A stretch of 64,000 nt of DNA from Liolophura sinensis (Eukaryota > Mollusca > Polyplacophora > Chitonida > Chitonidae): NCBI RefSeq assembly GCF_032854445.1, contig NC_088295.1, forward strand, positions 77,092,028 through 77,156,027, given 5' to 3'. This document shows positions 11,941 through 22,900 of the stretch, in pieces. The notes below the pieces were generated by a model. That model ran no database searches and was not told the DNA's origin. It was given only the letters and a program-made list of their open reading frames with translations. Position numbers and translations under genes: made by a program. How positions within the stretch are numbered: the first letter of the stretch is position 1; every line of letters begins with the position of its first letter.

Positions 11941-12487
11941 TGTGTTACATGTCATAAGCCTGGACAAAAATCTCTTTAGTTCCACAAAAATGGACAAAAC
12001 TTTGGCATTGAAGCGTATCGAGTATCATGGTGAATTTTTTTTCTCTCCGGTCCAATTGGAAACCTATCGAGTTTGGTAAATGTTGGACTATGTTTTTCCT
12101 ATCTAAGCTATGGTGAGCAGAGTGTGTCGAACATGTATATATTTGTGCCTAATGGACATTATTGTGAAGAGCTCCAGAGCCGAAGGGCTTTGGTTACCGC
12201 AGTTTCATGCTCACTGATATATGATTGTTGTCTGTTTCGTGACTGAGAACTGGACTAAACCACAAAACATTGGGCGAATCACTGACAGACTTTCCCATGT
12301 GTGACGTACAGACTTGCATGTCATATAGTTTGGCTTCCGTAAGATGCACTCCGTATAGAAGCAGAACGACCGTTTTATCTGGCAAAGTTCAATCCCGTGA
12401 CTGTCTAAACCTCTGACCCTAAATCAACCACTTCTCCGTTTGGTGTGCGACATATGACACTAAACTCTTGTCAGTCCGATATTATTT

Positions 12488-12537
12488 AATCATTTGATTG
12501 GTGTCTTACGCCGTTCTCAAGAATATTTCACTTATTA
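12488..12537 (-). repeat. SINE family A 3' fragment
   Basis: TTGATTGGTGTCTTACGCCG followed by TTCTCAAGAATATTTCACTT is the reverse complement of the family A 3' end. The rest is missing. Confidence 0.7.
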
Positions 12538-13125
12538 AGTCCAATATTAGTGTATTATGATTAGGCACTTACAAATATACTTTCATTATTTCCATACGAC
12601 ACCGTCATGTGCAGCAATGTACATGGTGTATAAAGAAGCGTAATACCCGCAGCTAAACTTCTTTATGTGAAAGTATTAACTGCAAAAAGTAAATTAAAAC
12701 TTGGGAAACAATGTTTGCGCCTCCCAGAGGCAAACTATGTTTCTGCCTTAAGGCAAATGGGAATTTAGTCGAAAGTCCAAGCCTCCCTATAGACTATAAG
12801 CTTCTCTTATGGGTATACCTGGAATGCCTCACTAAGGTGGATTCACAATATGTGCATAAGTTGACAATGTAGTTTTGGTCAGTTTCAAAACAAAAGGAAA
12901 ACCAAATAACTGAGTTATAACTTGTTTTCTCTGTTTTCTCGGTTGGGTAAGAAAGAAGTATATTTTTTCAACAAATGTATGAAGTTGAATATTTATACGG
13001 GGAACATTTTCAACATGTTATGCTGTTACACAGAAGAGAAAAATAAATGGATTTCCCCCAGGTTCCAATGAAATAAATGAATAGAATCAAAGCTTTTGAA
13101 ATTTTGCATGGATCGGTATTTTTTT
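12538..13125. other. Intergenic region, nothing recognised
   Basis: AT-rich single-copy-looking sequence with no open frame of note and no recognisable repeat. Confidence 0.4.
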
Positions 13126-13142
13126 CCAAGATGACATTTTGA

Positions 13143-13390
13143 TTTATTTATTTATTTGATTGGTGTTTTACGCCGTACTCAAGAATATTTCACTTATACG
13201 ACGGCGGTCAGCATTATTGTGGGTCGAAACCGGGCACAGCCCGGGGGAAACCCAAGACCATCCGCAGGTTGCTGCCTTCCCACACACGGCCGGAGAGGAA
13301 GCCAGCATGTGCAAGACTTGAACTCACAGCGACCGCATTGGTGAGAGACTCCTGGGTCATTACGCTGTGCTATCGCGCTAACCAACTGAG
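13143..13390 (-). mobile_element. Full-length SINE family A
   Basis: Minus-strand copy with (TTTA)n at the left, the whole body and the tRNA-like head at the right (reverse of GGCTCAGTTGGTTAGCGCG). Flanked by a perfect 17-bp target-site duplication, CCAAGATGACATTTTGA, at 13126-13142 and 13391-13407, which indicates a fairly recent insertion. Confidence 0.93.
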
Positions 13391-13650
13391 CCAAGATGAC
13401 ATTTTGACAGCTAATACTTCTGTATACAATGGTTAATACGTTCGTCTTTCTGGTATGTGGTAAGTGCAACACTTCAGGTTTGGCCAAACCTGAAGACATA
13501 TAACCTCTATAATATATATTGAAATGAATTAATAAATAAATAAAACTTCATTAAGGTTGCACATCTTTGTCTTCCCTTGTGAGACAACTTACAGAAAGAC
13601 TGTGCAAAGGGAAACAGGATTTATGCAGAAATGCAGTCTTTATTTCTAAA

Positions 13651-13794
13651 AGGTCCGTCAGCAACCTGCGGATGGTCGTGGGTTTCCCCCGGGCTGTGCC
13701 CGGTTTCCACCCACCATAATGCTGGCCGCTGTCGTATAAGTGAAATATTCTTGAGTACAGCATAAAACACGAATCAAATAAATAAATAAATATT
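13651..13794 (+). mobile_element. SINE family A, 5'-truncated
   Basis: Starts at GTCAGCAACCTGCGGATGG and runs through the body to the (AAAT)n tail. Confidence 0.87.
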
Positions 13795-14059
13795 TCTAAA
13801 AAGTTTCATATCAGGGCAACAGGGCAGCAGGCCAAATATCGTGGTATTATAGAGACGCAGAAGATCTGTAATTCTATACAAGATGTTTGCGTTGGTAACA
13901 AGCGCTTAGCTGTTATTTTGGCTGCTCCCTGACAACACTACCAAACATAAGGGCGGAACAGACAGGTGGCAAGCATACGGACAACAAGACGCGGTTAGAC
14001 GAGCAGGAAGGACAAGCGCTGAGCCCACAGAGGTCAGCCAGAACGTCAGGTAAGGCATT

Positions 14060-14165
14060 GGCTCGTTTGAAAGAACTGTGTATAGAGGTAAGGAGGTGAG
14101 GAATGTACACCATCACCTCGTGTCTTACGGCGATTAGAAAACAAAAAAACACAACTAAGTGCACA
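14060..14165. repeat. Dispersed repeat, copy 1
   Basis: GGCTCGTTTGAAAGAAC is followed directly by TGTGTATAGAGGTAAGGAGG and a CACCTCGTGTCTTACGGCGA segment. A second copy lies at 14951-15170. Confidence 0.75.
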
Positions 14166-14565
14166 AATATGTCTCGCAATTACCTAGAATATTTTTTTTT
14201 CAATTCAGTGTGTGCCAAAGTAGTGAAAGTTTCTAAATGAGCCATTACTAACTGCAAAAAATCCTTATCTGACGTTGACATTTGCTTACGGCAGCAGACA
14301 AGATATTTAGAATTTAGTCGGATCACGTGTTCATGTGTTCAAACTCATTTCCTGCTGTCTCAATGGCGCCTTTACATCGAACCTGTTTTCGGGTACTTTG
14401 TGAAACATACGTTGGTTTCTTCAGGGTTTTGAAAGGTTTCCTTCAGTCATGAAACTAACCACCATCATCGGATTGAAATACCATGCATGGGGACGAAGTG
14501 TAACACTAGTTAAAATAGATCACTAACTAAAGTAAATACCAAAATTAAATAAAAAACTAAAATAA

Positions 14566-14624
14566 ATAAATATTTATTTGATTAGTGTTTTACGCCGTAC
14601 TCAAAAATATTTCACTGAAAATAA
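14566..14624 (-). repeat. SINE family A 3' fragment
   Basis: TATTTATTTGATTAGTGTTT, then TACGCCGTACTCAAAAATAT, is the reverse complement of the family A 3' end. Confidence 0.7.
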
Positions 14625-14659
14625 ATAAATAGCCCAATACATACAAAAAACACTTGTTT

Positions 14660-15000
14660 TGAAGTCTAACGCAACAATTTATGTTGTTTGCGCTCATCTC
14701 GGAAATGTGTTACCCAACACAAACTTGTGTTAAATAAATGTGAGGCACACATGTTTGTGTTACATAAAAATAAAACACAAACTTGTGTTGACTCAAAGTG
14801 AGTTAATTTATGCATACGGCCATTTACAAGGGTGTCCCGGATTTCCCACCCGAACACTTTGTATAACATCCAATGTTCAATTTTCAATTCTTTCAAGACA
14901 AGATCTTGTGTTAATTCAACACAAGATGGAGTTATTCAAATATGACTCAAGGCTCGTTTGAAAGAACAGAAGCTTGTGCTCACACAACACAGGTGTTTTT
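14660..15000. repeat. Cluster of palindromic ACACAAACTTGTGTT-like motifs
   Basis: Variants of the 15-nt near-palindrome ACACAAACTTGTGTT recur at about 14718, 14750 and 14777, and less exactly at 14905 and 14970. The intervening sequence is unrelated to any gene I recognise. Confidence 0.6.
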
Positions 15001-15170
15001 TGTGTGTATGTATATGGCATGTTTGCTGAAAGAAGTGTTTCCTAACGAGCTTTTATAAGGCCATAAAATCGTATGACCAATGCACCGAGAACTGTGTATA
15101 GAGGTAAGGAGGTGAGGCATGTATACCATCACCTCGTGTCTTACGGCGATTAGAAAACAAAAAACATAAG
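14951..15170. repeat. Dispersed repeat, copy 2, interrupted
   Basis: GGCTCGTTTGAAAGAAC at 14951-14967 is separated by about 120 bp from the rest of the repeat (GAACTGTGTATAGAGGTAAG onward, 15089-15170). In copy 1 these are contiguous, so copy 2 has an insertion or copy 1 a deletion. Confidence 0.65.
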
Positions 15171-15797
15171 TAAGTAGCATAGATATGTCTCGCAAATTTA
15201 CCAATACACCCTTTTAAAATAATAACCCCAAGAGGTGACGTTTTTCTGGGTAAGTGCGACAACGGAAGTGTCTATTTGATCCAAGATAAAATTGCAAATA
15301 AAACGATATATATTTTAAATAGCCCAAAATCCTGTTGAGATACACCATTATCAAAACCTTTCATGTGTCCGCCTATAGCGGATCTTTTAATCCGAGTGTT
15401 AAATGTAAATATATGATGGTATCGCTTTATCCGATTAATATATACCTCTGTGTCGTTTTTGGTTTTGTCAATCGATTTTTTTTATTTACTTCACAATAAT
15501 TTTTATTAGTGTATACGGTGATAGCTTCATCTTTTAACTGGATTTATTAAACCACTGCTTCATTAGTTGTGGAGCATTTGAATGGATGACTTGTAGGCTC
15601 TATAATTTTCATGTCGAGTTTACATTTATTACATTGGCTTTATTTCAGTCAGAAAATCTAATTAGTAAATATTAGTCGATACTGAGTTTTTGACTGTGAC
15701 ATACTGCTATAAATATGAATTTCAATACATGTTTTGATGTGAAATGAGGTTTATAACGCGAGAGTGTCTATATATTTTGGGTTTGACCAATACTGTA

Positions 15798-16036
15798 ATC
15801 AGTGCCCAGGACCTGGTTATTCAAAAGTGTATACCGCTTGTGCCGGTATTAAGTCGTGTTCTATATTCATGATTTAGCAAAACCCAGCAAGCAGAGGCTA
15901 AATAGAACAGGATCAGACGTAGTTTATATCTAATATACTTTTATACGATTATTTTGGGGCCAAGTACAAAACTGAAGCCTTTGTTTAAAGTTAAATCTAT
16001 AGTATTGTCTTAAGATACTTTTGAATAACCGGGCCC
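15798..16036. mobile_element. Short inverted-repeat element (MITE-C)
   Basis: Left end GGACCTGGTTATTCAAAAGT (near 15808) mirrors the right end ACTTTTGAATAACCGGGCCC (ending 16036). About 235 bp, non-coding. It directly abuts MITE-A. Confidence 0.65.
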
Positions 16037-16037
16037 A

Positions 16038-16634
16038 TTAAAGGTGGTGAAAACATAAAAATGACATAAAGTTCAGATGAACGAGTGCGAAAAGTTATTC
16101 CTAAATGTGGTCCGATTTTTCCTTAAAGAGAAAAAGACGCTTGAAAATAATTTTTTGTATAGTGAGTGTATGGGACCACCTTTTGGTATTTATAGTCTTT
16201 GTTTAATAGTGTCATAAATGAGGATGTAACACAGGTTTAATAAATATTTTTGCACTAGAATTTGTTCTTTTCGGCTATAAATGTATTAAACTTCAATTTG
16301 GATGATCCAAATTGAGGTTTAATATTTACATTAAAATTTCAATTAAATTTATATTTTAATATGCTCATAAATATTATCATAATTTAGGTTAAATTCATAT
16401 GTTTCGATCTAAACAACAAATTTACATTCATCACATCCTTATTTAGAACATTATTATGCAACGACGATAAATACCAAAAGTTGTTCTCAAATACCCACCA
16501 TAAAGAACTATTTTCAAATACCCCTTTCTCTTGAAAAAAATGCCAAAAAATATTAAAGATCATATTTGCAAATAAGTTTTGATGCTCTTTCATCTGATTT
16601 TGGCGTCATTTTTATGTTTTCTTCTCCTTTAAAC
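16038..16634. mobile_element. Inverted-repeat element MITE-A, copy 1
   Basis: Left end TTAAAGGTGGTGAAAACATA, then AAAATGACATAAAGTTCAGA, is matched by the reverse complement of the right end (TTTAAAGGAGAAGAAAACAT, then AAAAATGACGCC...TCAGATGA). That makes terminal inverted repeats of about 45 bp around a roughly 600-bp non-coding body. A 5'-truncated relative lies at 53990-54476. Confidence 0.75.
16285..16323. repeat. Near-perfect palindrome inside MITE-A
   Basis: Two arms of about 19 nt (ATTAAACTTCAATTTGGAT and its near-exact reverse complement) abut almost without a spacer and could form a cruciform or hairpin. Confidence 0.85.
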
Positions 16635-16928
16635 TCTATGCTGATGTGTTCATTACTGCCATGAGAGCGGCTATTGGGCCTGTCATTGGGTAACCTGATC
16701 GTTCTACGCAAAATGCATTTATGACAACGCTTTGTAGTCAACTGTCCAGACATTCCTGTATGGATTATTTGTGGAGTTATATCTTATAGTTATTGACAGA
16801 ATCTAATAGTGACATATCACGACGCAGCACGTTTATTGTGATGCAATGCCTCGAAGAGAATCGTATCATTTAATAATTTATCTGGGATGTGTTGAGTAGT
16901 TTACTCACTCTTTCTGCACTTTTTCAGG

Positions 16929-16977
16929 CCAACAGAGATGGCGTCCAGGTCGTTGGGGATGGGTATTGCTGTGTTAG
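16929..16977 (+). CDS. Mucin gene exon 1: start codon and signal-peptide start
   Basis: A strong acceptor (CTGCACTTTTTCAG) precedes nine untranslated bases and the ATG at 16938, implying an upstream non-coding exon. Coding 16938-16977, 13 codons plus one base ([13 protein letters not shown]), donor GTAAGA. With exon 2 this makes a hydrophobic signal peptide. Confidence 0.85.
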
Positions 16978-19900
16978 GTAAGATACATGGATCTGTTTTC
17001 TCTTTTTTCGCATGAATGATTTGTTATAGTTATTATTCTGAAATGTGTACATTAATGTATTGTTCCTCTCTGACCTTCAGCAGATGATATTAATGGCAAA
17101 GATTGACATTATGTGAATATTAAGCATGAAGAAAGACTACATGTAATGGTTGCCTTTCAATTGGTATATATAACATATAAGGTGCGTGTTCAAACCCGGC
17201 CTGGGACGTGGAATTTGTAGACAATTTCTTAACCCTAATGGCCGCGACTATACTGTCTTAACTCTAAAATGCACAAGTGTATCTATAGAACCAGAAAAAC
17301 TCTTCTGAATGAGAACGACCAGCATTATGTTCCTATACAACCTGTAATGACCCTGCATCAAACACGACACGCGTGTGATCGTGGGTTTCTCCCGGGCTCT
17401 AGCCTGTTTCCTCCCACCATTATGCTGGCCGCCGTCGTATAAGTGAAATATCTTTGGGTGCGGTGTAAACACCAATCAAATAAAATGAAATCAAACAAGC
17501 TATGTCACACTGATGGCGTTATAAGAGTATCTTTTTCGCGCAGAATAGCGACTCGGATCCAACGTGAATTCACCAGAGTTGTCTTTCGATGCAAATGCTG
17601 TATTCAACAGCAAATCAATTCATCGCAAAGCTGGGGCCTCCGTGGCTCAGTTGGTTAGCGCGTTAGCGCAGCGTAATGACCCAGGAACCTCTCACCAATG
17701 CGGTCGCTGTGAGTTCAAGTTCAGCTCGTGCTGGATTCGGTTGTATCCAAGAATTTTCAAACGATTTTTTTTACCCTTGCGAGATACGACACATATGCAA
17801 ATCACTGTCCCTATCTTGGTAGTGGGTGATTGTGCATTTAGCTGTTGTGGAAATTTACGCTCCTTTGCCCAGGAAGTTTTTAAAGATACTTCACCCTTGA
17901 TTGCCAGATGAAAAGATATTATGCCCGGGATTTTGGCTTACATTGGATAACAAACATTTTACTTACCTGCTGAAGAGAGAAGTGATTTATATATCGCAGA
18001 AAAACTAAAGAAGATGGCCTTTAATAAGTTTATTTCACTATTTTAATGCGCTCTCGCATGTCATTCAATGTGTCGGTGATGTTAATAGAGATTCGTATAC
18101 CACTCGTGCATTACAATGACTCAGGAGCCTCTCAGGATCGCTGTGAGTTCAATCCAGCTCGTACTGCCTTACTCTCTGGTCGTAAGTGGGAATGCGGATG
18201 GTCGTGGGTTCCCCTAGGCTCAACCCTGAGGCCCCACTGTAAGAATGGGGTACCGTGGGTAAACAGAATATGGATATAGATTTGTGAATGCATATATATT
18301 AGTAGAGAGTCACCCTGTCTATTTTCTAAATAATAATTGTACATTTAACTTAGGCGCACATCATTCGGTAGCATGAAGCGGCCTTCAAAAGAAATCATCC
18401 TCACCATATTTTTGGCCGTCATCGTAAGTGAAATATTCTTGAGCACGGTGTAAAATTCTCAATCAAATAAATAAATATACCACTAGTGGGTCACAGAAAG
18501 GCGTTTGAAGCCGATAATCGTAAGACCCATTCCAAATCACCAGATTCCCAAATAATGTAGACGAAATAATATATAAATATCAAATACAACTGGTAACATG
18601 TAAGGAATAATACATTTAAAACTCGTAGTACGTGAATGTTATTTCCTAGTCAAATTCATATATAGGTATCTCAGTCTCGAACGATCTGAACATCATCTGT
18701 AATTTCTCGGCGGTAACACAAAAAGATATGTGACACCCAAATTAAGTATTATTTGGAAACTAGCGAAAAGAGTTGTTTGTCTGCTAGACTGTGCTATTTT
18801 GTGTACAAGCCGGTAATGTCAAACGTTTATTCAACCCTGTATCTCTTCGGACAATGTTCATCTGGATTTAGTTAGTCATTTGATGTTTTACAGCCGTACT
18901 GATCCTTGGGCAAATTACAATAAACACTGAGGCGACTACAACGACAGATTCAGTCACGTTAACAAACATGACAACTACAACAGAGGAGTCGTCAACTGTC
19001 CAGACAGCCCCAGGGGAGAACACGACAGTTTCTGGTAATAGTTCAGTGAGCGGAACGACTGATTCAGTCACTGTAACAAACATGGCAACTACCACAGAGA
19101 AGTCGCCAACTGTCCAGACAGCCCCAGGGGAGAACACGACAGTTTCAAATGATAGTTCAGTGAGCGGAACGACTGATTCAGTCACTGTAACAAACATGGC
19201 AACTACCACAGAGGAGTCGCCAACTGTCCAGACAAATCAAGGGGAGAACACGACAGTTTCTGGTAATAGTTCAGTGAGCGGAACGACTGATTCAGTCACT
19301 GTAACAAACATGGCAACTACCACAGAGGAGTCGCCAACTGTCCAGACAGCCCCAGGGGAGAACACGACAGTTTCTGGTAATAGTTCAGTGAGCGGAACGA
19401 CTGATTCAGTCACTGTAACAAACATGGCAACTACCACAGAGGAGTCGCCAACTATCCAGACAAATCAAGGGGAGAACACGACAGTTTCTGGTGATAGTTC
19501 AGTGAGCGGAACGACTGATTCAGTCACTGTAACAAACATGGCAACTACCACAGAGGAGTCGCCAACTGTCCAGACAGCCCCAGGGGAGAACACGACAGTT
19601 TCAAATGATAGTTCAGTGAGCGGAACGACTGATTCAGTCACTGTAACAAACATGGCAACTACCACAGAGGAGTCGCCAACTGTCCAGACAAATCAAGGGG
19701 AGAACACGACAGTTTCTGGTGATAGTTCAGTGAGCGGAACGACTGATTCAGTCACTGTAACAAACATGGCAACTACCACAGAGGAGTCGCCAACTATCCA
19801 GACAGCCCCAGGGGAGAACACGACAGTTTCAAATGATAGTTCAGTGAGCGGAACGACTGATTCAGTCACTGTAACAAACATGGCAACTACCACAGAGGAG

Positions 19901-22900
19901 TCGCCAACTGTCCAGACAAATCAAGGGGAGAACACGACAGTTTCTGGTAATAGTTCAGTGAGCGGAACGACTGATTCAGTCACTGTAACAAACATGGCAA
20001 CTACAACAGAGGCGCCGCCAACTGTCCAGACAGCCCCAGATTCAGTCACTGTAACAAACACGACAGCTACAACAACTGTCCAGACAACCCCTGCCGCTCT
20101 GATATCTGAAGGTAAACCCGAAGGTTTCACAATAAAACTCCACAGAAAAGTTGTGTTTCCAAGAGAATATCTGATGAAGTACAAAATATCACAAGGAATC
20201 CATCGTTTAGACGGTATCTTATTAAAGGCTTAGATATTTTTCTATTAGACAAAAACAAATCCATCAGACCACAATAATTGTTATTTTCTAACTCTATATT
20301 TATCTGCATGTTGTTCTTTAATTGGTTAATTTGTCAAAACAGTTAAACCTTTGCTTCACAGTATGAACAAGACTACAAGTTCCTCGGTGCACATACTAAA
20401 CATGGAACTATACGTTAGTAATGCTGCATAAAATGGCTAATTGGAGAAAGTAAAATTTCGAATGTTTTGGAATAATGTTTAAAAGATCTAAATGCCATAA
20501 AACAATGCAAGAAATAAAAACATGAATGTGGGGCCACTACACCACGGCAGTAAAGAAGGTGACAATCCCATACATTGGAGAGATTTTCTGTCCTTGTTGT
20601 AGCCCTCTTTGATTACGGATTTGAGAAAGGGGACAGTGCTTTCTATGGCGATGATATCTTGCGCTATATTTACATGAGTCGAGGATTCCCCACGGACTCC
20701 AGTCGGGAATTCTACCTTTACGTAAGTATATGTGTACCAGTAAGTGACCAATACTACTGAAGTTTGATTATGGGCCATCCGGGAAGCATGCATGAACATG
20801 TACGTATGACCACCGTATTGGCATAACCCTGCGTAACGTTAACGTACGCTTTTCTATGGTCACGATTTTTTGTTAAAATACATGCAAATATGAGACCGAA
20901 ATATTCTTCACTGACAACTGTCATTTCACTCACTTGCTCGGGAATTAATGATGTCACTGCCTAATAACGTTAGTGAGATTAATATTTGTGCCAAGCAGGA
21001 TGGCCAAAACGTAATTTTTATGGTAAAAATGTACACCCAAAAATTAATATGTTCATTTTAACAGAAAGTCTGTTGTCTGAGTGATGCTAGAATATATCTT
21101 GCTATTGCAACAAATTATTCTGTTAAATATAACATACATTATTCAACATTACTTCTGTTACTGACAGGATATTATGTTGAATAAGGCACAGTACTATGTT
21201 AAAGGCTGTCACAATACGTACCTGATGAACACGATTTTCCGCCATTTTTGGACCAGAACGAGGCATTTGGTATAACGTTTCCACCTGAGTGAAAAGGTTT
21301 CCACCTGGATGAAAAAAGTCTGCTACGGCACAAAAACGTTTTCACCAAGTGGAAACCTAGGGAAAAGTTACAAAAGTTAAGAAAAATGGAAAATGTCGTA
21401 TATGGGCCACCTTACTCATGTATCATAAGTGCCCGAATAGATTTTGGTCTCTGGGGCAGATCGACTGTCACGGCAAATCCCCGCAGAAGGTCCATCGGCC
21501 GCCTAGACCCCTGAAGCCGCACACTTTTAGGTCGCCAGAGAGAACCTGTGGCCAATTCAGGCCAATGTATCGAACAACTGAAAAAGTTTTATATGTTTTG
21601 TACCAATGGATTGTGTATTAATTAGGTTACATAAAAGAATTCGGTCAACTCAACTCATTTCATCTAGGAGACGAAAAGATTGACTGCTTTATATTCAATA
21701 CTCCAGTGTATACAATAATATACAATAGTTTAATCATTTTAAACAATTCTCCACGGCCAAACAGGGATGGAGCGGAAAGACATCACTCTGCATCTATCAC
21801 CACCGCCACAACCCTCTCCGCAACCCTAATTTCCACACAGGGTATGTTTGTTTCATCTTGTGTACAGTACAATAATCTGAACTCTTGTTTCGTCTTCAGA
21901 TTTCCACAAATGGGTACATTGTTTTCGGACGTTACTACAACAGCTTCCATCCGAGGCGACTCCCTCAGTCTGATTTGAAAATTGTGGCGCCATTCTGGGC
22001 AGACGCAACAACGTACTACTACAACTATTACAGTTCGTACTACAGCTACTACAACGCAAATGACGCGAGGATATATTACCAAGTTTACACCAATGGAAAG
22101 GGACAATTCGGCGATGACGCAAAAGGGCTGTTTCAGAAAGTCAATGATATGATATCTGAAAAGAAACACGTTAGCCCCTTCAAGGCCAGGTGGATTTTAA
22201 AAGCAACGTGGCACAATGTCTTGCCACACGGTGGACAGGAGGTGAGCATCTATAAATACCGACAACAGTCATTCTACTAAGCTGCCAACCGGCCTACGAG
22301 TCATCAGCCATACCGGTGGGGCCCAAACACTGATTTTCAGTATTCAGCTACTTGACTGAATAACTAACTCTCTGCATTAGTGATGACCACGGACAAATCA
22401 CCCCATTTACATACTGAATAACGGGCCCACCACAAAATCTACAGACATACCCACCCTTCTCTGATAGACTGAATCAGTAACTCACCGCGGTGACTGACTA
22501 CAAATAAATCACCCCGTTTACAGGCTGAATAACCGACCAATCACACAATCTACAACGCTGCGAAACGCTGATAATATTCTGTCACGGTATAAGAAAACGG
22601 TGATAATGTATGATAATGTATCATTACAGTATCAGACACGATTTTAGAGGTGGTGGTAATGTATCATCACGGTGTCCAACACGATGGTGATAAGCGATGA
22701 TAATATTATGCTTTATCATAGTGATAGCGTCTATTTGGAGCATCAGTAAATGTGAAAAATATTCAATAACAGTATGAATAACGAAGCAGTGCAGGCATGG
22801 GTCTGTAGTGATGATAACGGTGTGATTGTTAACTCTCCGGCCGTAAGTGGGAAGGCAACCTGCAGATGGTCATGGGTTCCTCCGGACTCCGCCCGGTTTC

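Noticed and set aside
18868-20184. Several minus-strand open frames opposite exon 2
   Set aside because: Shadows of the 114-bp coding repeat; the plus strand has the signal peptide and matching splice phases.
21783-22169. 128-codon minus-strand frame
   Set aside because: Antisense shadow of the NIDO exon 4.
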